From: Osedax fenrisi
Taxonomy: Eukaryota; Annelida; Polychaeta; Sabellida; Siboglinidae
DNA: 64,000 bases
Direction: 5' to 3'
Assembly (NCBI GenBank): GCA_964019155.1
Contig: OZ025244.1
Span: forward strand, 11,980,655-12,044,654
Part shown: one piece after another, positions 25,969-64,000 of the stretch
Layout of the letters: every line of letters starts with the position of its first letter
Numbering within the stretch: the first letter of the stretch is position 1
Made by a program: the position numbers and the translations under genes
Notes under the pieces: model-generated
Database searches by the model: none
Seen by the model: the letters and a program-made list of their open reading frames with translations, nothing else
Told to the model about the DNA's origin: nothing

Positions 25969-26131
25969 ATCAATTAATTTGTCAACTATTGTTAGAAAAT
26001 AGTCATTTTTAACTTCTTATATGATATAAATTCACTAATTTTATCATATGTTATCATTATACTAATTATTTTGTAATTTGTTTGTATACTCTAATCAACT
26101 CTTCATAATCATTTATTTTCTCGCCTATAGG

Positions 26132-26169
<38 letters not shown>

Positions 26170-26328
26170 GAGAGTGTATCAATATTTTTACCGCTTTTAT
26201 CTCAATTTAACCTAATTGCAATACTTTTCTGATCGACTTTAGTCTACAAAGAAATTAGCTCCACGGTTTTCATAATATTGAAGTCTCAAAATCTTGCATT
26301 TTATTGAATAAATATGTTGACTCGAGTC

Positions 26329-26362
26329 AAAATAACATTACTAGATCTAGTAATGTTATTTT
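26329..26362. repeat. 34-bp perfect palindrome
   Basis: AAAATAACATTACTAGA followed directly by its reverse complement. Absent from the corresponding part of hAT copy 1 (near 19930). Confidence 0.95.
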
Positions 26363-27518
26363 AGTAATATTTTAACATATATAATATCAGATAACCTAAA
26401 TTATGTAATTTTGAGAAATCCACAAGATACTGCTCTAATAAAATCTGCTTGTGAAAACCATATTATATTCGAAAATACTTTTAATAAAACATATTCTATT
26501 CTTCTTAATATAGATGTTAATATATTCTTTATTTAGTTTGGCTAAATACATTATATTTATTTGGGATGAAAGCAATTAATATTGCTACAATTGTCGAAGA
26601 TTCAACGGCATTTTGCCCAACCAAATTTAAAGAATGCACAGCGCAGATACGGGTATCCATATTGACAATGGACTATGGTATATTATGATATCTTTCATTT
26701 TATTGAATATTCAAGACATATTGCTGGATTTTGCATAACTTTGAGCTCTATAATCTATTATAATTATATTATTATTTAAAAAAAAATCTACTAAATTGTT
26801 AGCTAAATATTTAGAGAAGTAGATAGAGAAAATTAATTCTTTTGATAAAATTTATTTGGAAAATATATATTTTAGATATTTAGATATTAGATATTTTAGA
26901 TATCTAATAAGTTTTAATTACTATAACAATTATAAATCTATATAGAATATCGCTTTTTTTGTAATTTATAATCAATATAATCCTTTACAAATATCATAAA
27001 TCATAGTTCAAATATATCTTAATATATATATCTCATATTTAATTTTAATATAAAAAAGTATACTTTTTTTTCTTAAACTAATTATAGAACTGTTAAGATT
27101 CAACTATGGTTAATATTCCCTTAATACGTTTATCATTTATCACTTTCTAGTTTAACAAACAATTATTTATCAATCCGTTTCATACTATTTTATCTGACAA
27201 GCAGGGATGTGTGATATGATCTATGGTTATCACTATTAGCATGTGCTCCAACATCTTCATGTACCTGTTTCCACCATTTCTTCGTGTAAATTTTGAAATT
27301 TTTGTAAAATTCACTTTTCAAATAGGCCTAAATGACTCATATTTAATTAATTTATTATATTATTTAATTAGAATTAATAATATATAAGAAAAATACAGTT
27401 AAACAATTTTTTTTTTATATAAATAGTAAAAAAAATGTTTCTCAAATAATTCATGGGCCCCTCAAAATGTGGGGCCCCGGGCAATTGCCCGGTTTGCCCC
27501 CCCCTTAAGCCGGCCCTG

Positions 27519-28118
27519 ACTTAGGAGCAATCATCGACGATAAAGGTTCAAAGGCTGAAATATTAGCTAGAACCGGACAGACGATTGCAGCTCTATCTAG
27601 ACTAGGTGTCTAGACTAGGACCTAAATATTATATGGTACGATAAAGCACTACAACTGAAACTGAAAATCCGACTACTGCAGTCACTAGTTGACTCAATTT
27701 TCTTATGTGCGTGTGAGACATGGACAATAACGAAGGAATTGCAAATAAAAATAACAACATTAGAAATGGTGCTTAAGACGTTTATTGAACATATCATACA
27801 TAGATAGAATTACTAACATTGAAATACGCGATAGAATTACCAAAGAAATCGGTCCACATTCGGAACTACTAGCATGGTCATCGCGAAGAAACTGAGATGG
27901 TTTGGTCATGTGATAAGATCAAATTCCATGTCCAAAACAATTCTTCAGGGTTCTATTGAAGGTATAAGAAGATGAGGTAGGCCAAAAATGCAATGGCAAG
28001 ACAATATCGTGAAATGGACTGGTATTGATATAAATAAAGCGATGAGAGCTGCAGAAAATAGAGAGGGATGGAAACAAATTGTGACGAAATCTACTGCGCC
28101 CCTACGGCATATATATTA
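27519..28118 (+). pseudogene. LINE C-terminal fragment, right copy
   Basis: Repeats 24529-25019 and then continues 3' of it: VKWTGIDINKAMRAAENREG then WKQIVTKSTAPLRHIY and a stop. Frameshifts and stops as in the left copy. It supplies the 3' end missing from the left fragment. Confidence 0.9.
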
Positions 28119-28183
28119 ACATACGAAAACATATATAAGATGAATTATTATGAAATATAATACACGATATATTTGGATCATAG

Positions 28184-28219
28184 CAATACCTCCTATAACC
28201 GATGTTATAGGAGGTATTG
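28184..28219. repeat. Hairpin repeat copy, perfect arms
   Basis: CAATACCTCCTATAAC, CGAT loop, GTTATAGGAGGTATTG: 16-bp arms with no mismatch. Best preserved member of the family. Confidence 0.95.
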
Positions 28220-28322
28220 ACCATAGCTATAAAATATACTATATATTTAGTTAATACATTATTAAAGTTTTGGTTACAATTTGTATATTACTTATTCATT
28301 ATAATTACTTGCGTATAAAACG

Positions 28323-28442
28323 AATACCTCTTATAATATCTGAGGTTATAGGAGGTCTTGATATATATATATATATATAATAAGTTAATTAATGTTTCAA
28401 TTACTAATACCTCATATAATATCTGAGGTTATAAGAGGTCTT
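28323..28442. repeat. Two more hairpin repeat copies
   Basis: AATACCTCTTATAATATCTG with GAGGTTATAGGAGGTCTTG at 28323-28360, and AATACCTCATATAATATCTG with GAGGTTATAAGAGGTCTT at 28406-28442. Each is followed by TA repeats. A further degraded copy starts at 28926. Confidence 0.85.
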
Positions 28443-28462
28443 AATATATATATATATATATA

Positions 28463-28779
28463 CCCAGCAAACATTAACAGCTTCATAACAGCCTCATAAC
28501 AACACAACAGCCTCATAACAGCCTTAAAACAGCATATTCTAAAATTACTGCCTCATATCTGCCTCATAATAGTATCTTATGAAAAAAAACAGTCTCATAG
28601 CAGATTCATAACAGCATTATGATAATATACTCATATATTCTATATAAAACAGCCTCATAACATACTCATAACAGTATTATGATATTATCCTCATATAACA
28701 ACATCTGTCTACATATTATGCTGTTTTTTTATGATGCTGTTATGGGGATGTTATGATGCTGTTAATGTTTGCTGGGTAT
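28463..28779. mobile_element. MITE with CCCAGCAAAC termini
   Basis: Left end CCCAGCAAACATTAACAGC, right end its inverse GCTGTTAATGTTTGCTGGG, inside TA-rich flanks (a TA or TATA target is possible). The interior is built from CTCATAACAGC-like repeats on the left and ATGATGCTGTTATG on the right. Confidence 0.85.
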
Positions 28780-29199
28780 ATATAATAAGTTAATTAATGT
28801 TGATACATAGGGTTCATTCAAAATCTATTAAGAGATATATTTGAAATGTAATAGTATTTAGATGATTACAGTTTTACTGCCATATATAAATATATATTTA
28901 TAAAAGAATATACTCAAAGTCTATGAAATACCTCCTACAATTGTAAGATGTTAACATCGTGGTTATAACCATGTTTATATATGCATATATAACTTATAAT
29001 TTAGACAAAATGTATTTCTACAAATTATAAGAAAGATATTCTATTAAATATATTTGTAGTATTAGATATATATTTCTTATAATTTGTAGACATACATTTT
29101 GTAGGTAACATTATGTTAAACATGCATATATAGATATATGCATACAGAGAAAATAGGGAGTAGGCACCGCTCGCATTGCCTTTTTTAAATATTCGAAAG

Positions 29200-29390
29200 C
29201 GGGACCAAGCTAACAGTAATAGCCTCATAATAGCAACATAATAGCATAACTAATGGCCTCAAATGTTTATATTGTGCTAGTATGTTGATATTAAAAGTCT
29301 ATTATGCTGCTATTCATTTGTAAAGTTATTATGTTGCTAATATGTTGCCATTAAAAGTATATTATGCTGCTATTATGTTTTCTCTCTAGC
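29200..29390. repeat. CATAATAGC-type repeat cluster
   Basis: Repeats of CATAATAGCAACATAATAGC and the inverse TATTATGCTGCTATTATG. Resembles the interior of the 28463 MITE but has no recognisable termini. Confidence 0.5.
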
Positions 29391-29945
29391 TCTATGAAAA
29401 TTTATAAGGGATTTATTGGAATTTATTATTAGAGGTCAATCATATCAAGGACTTTATGTCAAGTGTGTATTTTATTCATGTCACATGATCTATTATTTAT
29501 TTATATATTTGAATTTATATAATATCGCTGATATAGAAATATTTAAAAATTTAACTCATTTCAGTATTAATTGACTTATTTAGTTTATAATATTAACATT
29601 ATTGCTAAATATATAACTCTATAAATAATATAATTATGAATGGATTAAAATCTTTAAAGGGACTAGTTCACAGGTGAGATATATTCGAAAAACAAAATAT
29701 TGAAAATTTAAATTGTTGAAATAATTTGAATATATATTTAAATATACTTTAATACAATAGTGTATGGATACACTTAATCTAATTTAATATTCTATATAAT
29801 TATTACATTTAATTTATTTCTAATAATATAACTTTGTAATAATTTACATAATTTAAAAAATTCGAGAACGTGACATTATTATAATCATTATAATTATTAT
29901 TATATTTGCAATAATATTATAATAATAATCGTTAATCTCGAAGAA

Positions 29946-30617
29946 GACCGCCGATTATTATTAGAAATTCAGAGTTCAAGTTTTATTTGTGGGTTGTTTG
30001 ATTTATTTGGTTTAGTTTTATTTTTATATTTTTTGTAGCTGCATTATATCAGATATATGCTCAATTTAAGGGATAGTACGGACGGTAGGCAAAAATTAAA
30101 TAACTATAAATATCAAAGTTCATGCGTGTCTCTCAAGGCGTGCGTCGCGTGAATACATTATTCGTAAATACTAATTACTGTGTATACACTTCGGGATATA
30201 AAGCAGCTAAAAAAACTGAAGAATAAAACTAAATAAAACAACCCAAAATATCAATCTGAAAATATTAATTAATAAATTAAAACGAATTGTGTATAGTATA
30301 CATTGTATTATACAGTCTGTATACGTATATTTTTATAAAGTCATTATTCCATATATACATGTTTTCATTTAGATTTTATTCTCGTGTGCATTAGAGCGTA
30401 TAATAAATTTGCGTAACGCACGTCTTGCGCGTCACGCGTGAACTTTGCTATTTATAGTTATTTAATTTTTGCCTACCATCTGTATTCACCAATGTAAGCC
30501 TATAAAATATCATATAATGCGTTACTCGGTCAAATTAATTTAAAATGTGCAGTAGTGAATATATAAGTACCGCCCACCTTGAACTCTGAAATTCTTATAC
30601 TAATAATCGGCGGCCAT
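29946..30617. mobile_element. Long inverted-repeat element (~670 bp)
   Basis: The left end CCGCCGATTATTATTAG, AATTCAGAGTTCAAG is matched in reverse by CTTGAACTCTGAAATTC, CTAATAATCGGCGG at the right end. Inner parts also pair: GGTAGGCAAAAATTAAATAA at 30080 with the inverse near 30470. So arms of roughly 230 bp flank a central ~200 bp. Foldback or MITE-type element; target duplication not resolved. Confidence 0.75.
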
Positions 30618-31035
30618 TCAGATAATTCATAATGATTTTAACATCATGTTTATGATAGCAACATGTTGAACAGGTTTATCATGTTATTAATTTAGTTACA
30701 TTTGTATCATACACTGTATAATTTATACAGTGACTATATACTAAATTATAACAACATTTTTTATTTATTTCTCTTAAAATTATCTTTATAAACTTATAAT
30801 GTGAGATTTATTTTGGTACCTGGTCAAAAGCTTCGCGATTGATGCGTGATTTAAATTCCCGCAAAATTGTTTATTCGAATTAGTGAATTTACAATAGCTT
30901 ATGTCTAAACAGATGTTTGTACAGATTGTACAAACATTTATATTTTTAGTTTTTTTCACTTATTTTGTTTGGGTGGGTTTAGTTTTGATATTGCCATGTT
31001 TTTTAGATACATTACATCCCGGTTGAGCCTATAAA

Positions 31036-31084
<49 letters not shown>

Positions 31085-31263
31085 CATAAATTAATGCCTT
31101 ATATCATATAAATACACTATAAAATGCTTTATTATATTTTGTTATTTATATATATATTAATATTGATAATAATAGTAATTGTATAGTATAGTCGTAGACT
31201 ATGACTCATAGTAATAGTAATTTATTAATATATAAATAAATAATCTATACTGTAAAAGGGTGA
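30618..31263. other. AT-rich intergenic stretch
   Basis: Includes a (TA)n run at 31043-31080. No gene recognised. Confidence 0.4.
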
Positions 31264-31428
31264 CAGACGTTTCGTATAAGATGTTTCCTATAAGATGTTT
31301 CCTATAAAAATATCAGGAGAAATTATTATACGAAACGTATGTATGAAACGTCGTTTATACGGAACGTCTGGAATCCTTATACGAAACGTCTGATATTTTT
31401 ATACAAAACGTCTTATATGAAACGTCTG
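31264..31428. repeat. Inverted-repeat element rich in ACGAAACGT
   Basis: CAGACGTTTCGTATAAG at left and CTTATATGAAACGTCTG at right. Four or more further copies of (AT)ACGAAACGTCTG in both orientations lie between them. Probably a small MITE. Confidence 0.65.
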
Positions 31429-31618
31429 GCATTCCTGTAAAATATATTATAAATATACGTATATAAAATTAGTTATCATGCATGCGATTGTAATATAATA
31501 TCACTTAGTAATTATATATTATCTCATAACTCTATAAATGATATGTAATAGTACATTATTTAAACAATATTAGTTTTATTTATATAGACAATAATATATG
31601 TTTGCCATGAGTCATGGC

Positions 31619-32639
31619 CAGTCCTCGCTAGCTGAGTGCAAATGAAATTTGCACACTTTTTAGTAAAAAGTGTGCAAATTTATGAACTGGCTGAGTGCAT
31701 GCACACTTTTCAAGATAAAAAGTAAAATATAAGTTTCAGAGACAAGTGAAGAAGAATTTTACACAATACTATTATATCTTTATTTATATATAACACATTA
31801 TTATTTTTTAGGATTAAATCAAGATGCATATATTTAAAAAACCAATTAAATAATATAAATATTTTATTATTTATTTATATATTATATATTCATTATTTTA
31901 TCATATTGTTTACATTGCAAAATGCCTTCCAAAGAGAAATCAGTTAATGCAGATCTATAGTAATTTTTTTCATACGAAACAATACTAAAATCAGATTCCA
32001 CTGATTAAGTACCTCCACATACTGTAGCGAGTCCGGCAGAGAATTCAAATAGAAGTTCAAAATTGTTGTATTGAGTTCTTATTTTATCCCATGTATTTGA
32101 GAATGTAGAATCGATATTAATGTTAACAATGAATTCATTGCTATATTGTAATGTCTTGAGGTCTTTTAATTATCTCTCTATGTTATCAATCTTAATAGTA
32201 TCCCAAGTAACCTACCGATTATATACCATGGTATTATATAATATTATATATACCTTTATTCTTTCTAATTGCGAATTCACTAATATTGAAAATTCTTTAC
32301 CAGTTAATTTTATTAGTTCTATTAGAGTTGTTGGTGGTATCTCTAATCTGGCTTTGTTCTATTAAATGTAATATAGATTTTCCAATATTCTTAATTAGTT
32401 TATTTTTGTCTTCATTTATCATAGTAGTGTAGATATTTAAAATATATGATCCTTGATAAATTGAAAAACATTGATAAATTACATAGATCTAGAGTACCTG
32501 GTACTCTAGATCTATGATAAATTATTATGATTTGGAAAAATAAAAATATTAGTATTGCGGGCAAAAGTAGAAATATACAAATACTGGCTGCGTGCAAAAG
32601 TGTGCATTTGTGCAAATTGCACGCAACTAGCTAGGCCTG
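31619..32639. mobile_element. Non-autonomous hAT element (1.0 kb)
   Basis: Termini CAGTCCTCGCTAGC and GCTAGGCCTG, with GTGCAAAT-type subterminal repeats. Flanked by the perfect 8-bp duplication GTCATGGC (31611-31618, 32640-32647). Subterminal hairpin AAATTTGCACACTTTTTA at 31648 pairs with its inverse. No transposase domain recognised. Contains the 35-bp palindrome at 32482. Confidence 0.88.
32482..32516. repeat. 35-bp near-perfect palindrome
   Basis: CATAGATCTAGAGTACC, one spacer base, then the exact inverse. Confidence 0.95.
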
Positions 32640-33049
32640 GTCATGGCCCATAACATTACATGGTGTTTCCCACAGTAATTAGTAATAACTTATTACCATA
32701 GCAATTACCATAAAATAACAATGTATCTATTTCAACATATATAACTTCAATACCTATATATCTACTTATATATTTACATACTTACATCGATACCACTATA
32801 ACTATCTATATAAATACCAGAGCCTGGTAATCAGAAACTTACTATAAATTCAAGATTATATATATTATATATAATATATATATAAATATATATATGATAT
32901 ATATATTTATATCAGTACATTTATATTACTACTACTACTACCTATATAGATATCACCAGTATCTATCTAACTAACACTGCTATTACTAATTTTAGATCAA
33001 TATAAAGCATGGTATACTTAATAAGTATTACTTATGCATAGTATATCAT

Positions 33050-34010
33050 TACAATGGGTATATCTGATGCTCCCTCAATGTTTAAATTTGATCTTTCTGA
33101 TCATTCTTCCTCTGTACTAATTACTTTCTTCACCTATACTTGTGGAGTACCTCAGGGATTGATGCTTGGTCCGTTACTTTTTATATATTTTTCCGCTATC
33201 TAAACTAATTCAATTATCTTGTATCATATATATGCTGATAACATTCAGATTTATTTAATACTACCTATAACTCCAGCCCTGAATCTAATTCATCTCTTTC
33301 AAAATATATTGATCAAATTAACGTTTGGCTAATAAATAATTGTCTTCTGTTAAATGAAACTAAAAATGAACTCATAAATATTTTGCATTCTCAATCCATT
33401 TTTCTTCTCTCTCTATAAATGATGCTTTAATTCAACGTATACCTTTCATTATAAATCTCGGTTTTATTTTTGACATTAATCTTAATTATGATACGCATAT
33501 ATATAAATTATCTAATTTATATATATATATATATATATATAAAATTCGTTCTATAATCAAATTTATAACTAACCAATCATGTACTATTCTTATCAACTCT
33601 CTTATTTATTCTCGGCTTGACTACTGTAACCTCTCCTCTGCTCTTTACCTTATATATCAATAACTATAAGTGAACGTATTATTCGTGTTTCTACTAGACT
33701 TACTTTTAACTTATCTTATTCTGATTATATCACCTCTGTCTCATCACTCCTTTCCTCACTTATATGAATAACTTTTTAAAAATCGTTTCTTATTTAAACT
33801 TCTATGCCTCACATATACATTATTACTTACCCACCAATCAATTTACCTATATAACCTTTATAGATTTATTATCCTTTATAGATAGATTTGGAGTGTATAT
33901 CCCCTATAAATTGGAAGTCTATTCTAATCAATATGTATAATGAATTCAACACCACTTTTAAAACTAGATTACAAATATTGTTATTACGTAGGCAGCTCTG
34001 AATGCTATAT
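33050..34010 (+). pseudogene. Decayed CR1/L2-like LINE reverse transcriptase
   Basis: CGVPQGLMLGPLLF (33141-33182) is the domain B signature of this group; YADNIQIYL near 33230 is domain C with the second Asp changed to Asn; SLIYSRLDYCNLSSALYL near 33600-33650 is the following conserved block. Frameshifts and stops throughout. Sense orientation relative to PITRM1; it lies just before the first PITRM1 exon seen. Confidence 0.85.
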
Positions 34011-34311
34011 TACTCTAAATCATTACTGTTATTATCATTATTATCGTTCGTTATTATTTCTTGTTATCGTTCTGTTTATTATTTATATATATATATATAT
34101 CTATTAATTTTCAATAATAGCAATTGTATTTAGCTGATTTTTGATTTATTATTAATATTTATTAAATTGTCTAATACACTTTTAGGATATGTTTCATATA
34201 TTTAAGTGTTTAAATAAACTATTATAATTACATTTACTACAACTACCACCTATATATAGATATGGCTACCACAACACATTACCATTACCACCACTACTAC
34301 TACCTATACAG
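34011..34311. other. AT-rich stretch before the first PITRM1 exon seen
   Basis: Ends in ACC/ACT repeats. A copy of the exon edge (TATATAG/ATATGGCTACCA at 34251-34271) precedes the real TATACAG/ATCTGGCTACCA at 34304-34323. An ATG at 34262 is in frame but is probably intronic. Confidence 0.5.
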
Positions 34312-63836
<29,525 letters not shown>

Positions 63837-64000
63837 GTCATGTCCTACACATCCATATCCGCCCTTCACTTACTCCTCTTACTTTATCACTCTATCCTCC
63901 TTTACCTGTACTTTATCTTCCTCCTCCTCGCACATTAATACCCTTGCCAACATCTTATATGCTATTGTAATATCCCATCCCTCTACCTCCACCTATACTC
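63837..64000. other. Start of the next PITRM1 intron
   Basis: Pyrimidine-rich; CTCTTACTTTATCACTC-like repeats. No exon seen. Confidence 0.6.

Larger units (their letters stand above)
25020..27518. mobile_element. hAT-superfamily DNA transposon, copy 2 (2.5 kb)
   Basis: Same termini as copy 1 (CAGGGCCGGCTTAAGC at left, AAGCCGGCCCTG at right, GGGCAATTGCCCGG near the right end). No 8-bp target duplication is visible; instead both sides carry the same ~490-bp LINE segment. Homologous to copy 1 but lacks the nested 2-kb insertion. It has acquired a 34-bp palindrome (26329-26362) and longer TA runs. Confidence 0.9.

Noticed and set aside
34262..34311. ATG at 34262 as PITRM1 start
   Set aside because: It would encode a His/Tyr/Thr-rich run from ACC/ACT repeats with no mitochondrial signal, and the segment looks like a copy of the exon edge; an upstream exon is more likely.

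Overview
This is nuclear DNA from an animal, very AT-rich, with long introns and a heavy load of mobile elements and simple repeats. The animal assignment rests on two genes readable exon by exon with GT-AG splice sites: SSR3 (gamma subunit of the ER translocon-associated TRAP complex) and PITRM1 (mitochondrial presequence protease). Terminal inverted repeats with 8-bp target duplications, several LINE types and a tRNA-derived SINE fit an invertebrate, but I cannot name the species.

Layout. 1-3690: tandem array of 35/36-bp units rich in CCCTAA. 3898-9263 (+): three phase-matched 3' exons of an unrecognised gene ending in a single hydrophobic tail. 12294-16895 (-): complete four-exon SSR3 (183 aa), convergent with the unnamed gene. 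17.7-28.9 kb: hairpin repeats and a transposon graveyard: a 4.9-kb hAT element (with another hAT-like element nested in it), a second 2.5-kb hAT copy and a broken non-LTR reverse transcriptase, part of which is duplicated on both sides of the second hAT. 28.4-34.2 kb: MITEs and a decayed LINE. About 34.3-63.8 kb (+): PITRM1, 17 exons identified, running off the right edge; its N-terminal (mitochondrial targeting) exon was not found and its C-terminal third lies beyond the window. Its introns hold LINE, Ty3/gypsy, SINE and MITE remains and two long near-perfect palindromes.

The most unusual pattern is at exon edges. At several PITRM1 exons, and at the stop-codon end of the unnamed gene, the flanking non-coding DNA holds tandem decayed copies of the exon edge including its splice site (four extra donors at exact 31-bp spacing after 48970; seven extra acceptors before 59425). 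A second theme is repeated formation of perfect inverted duplications (34 bp to about 275 bp). The two identified genes are unrelated in function: SSR3 acts in protein entry into the ER, PITRM1 degrades targeting peptides in the mitochondrial matrix.
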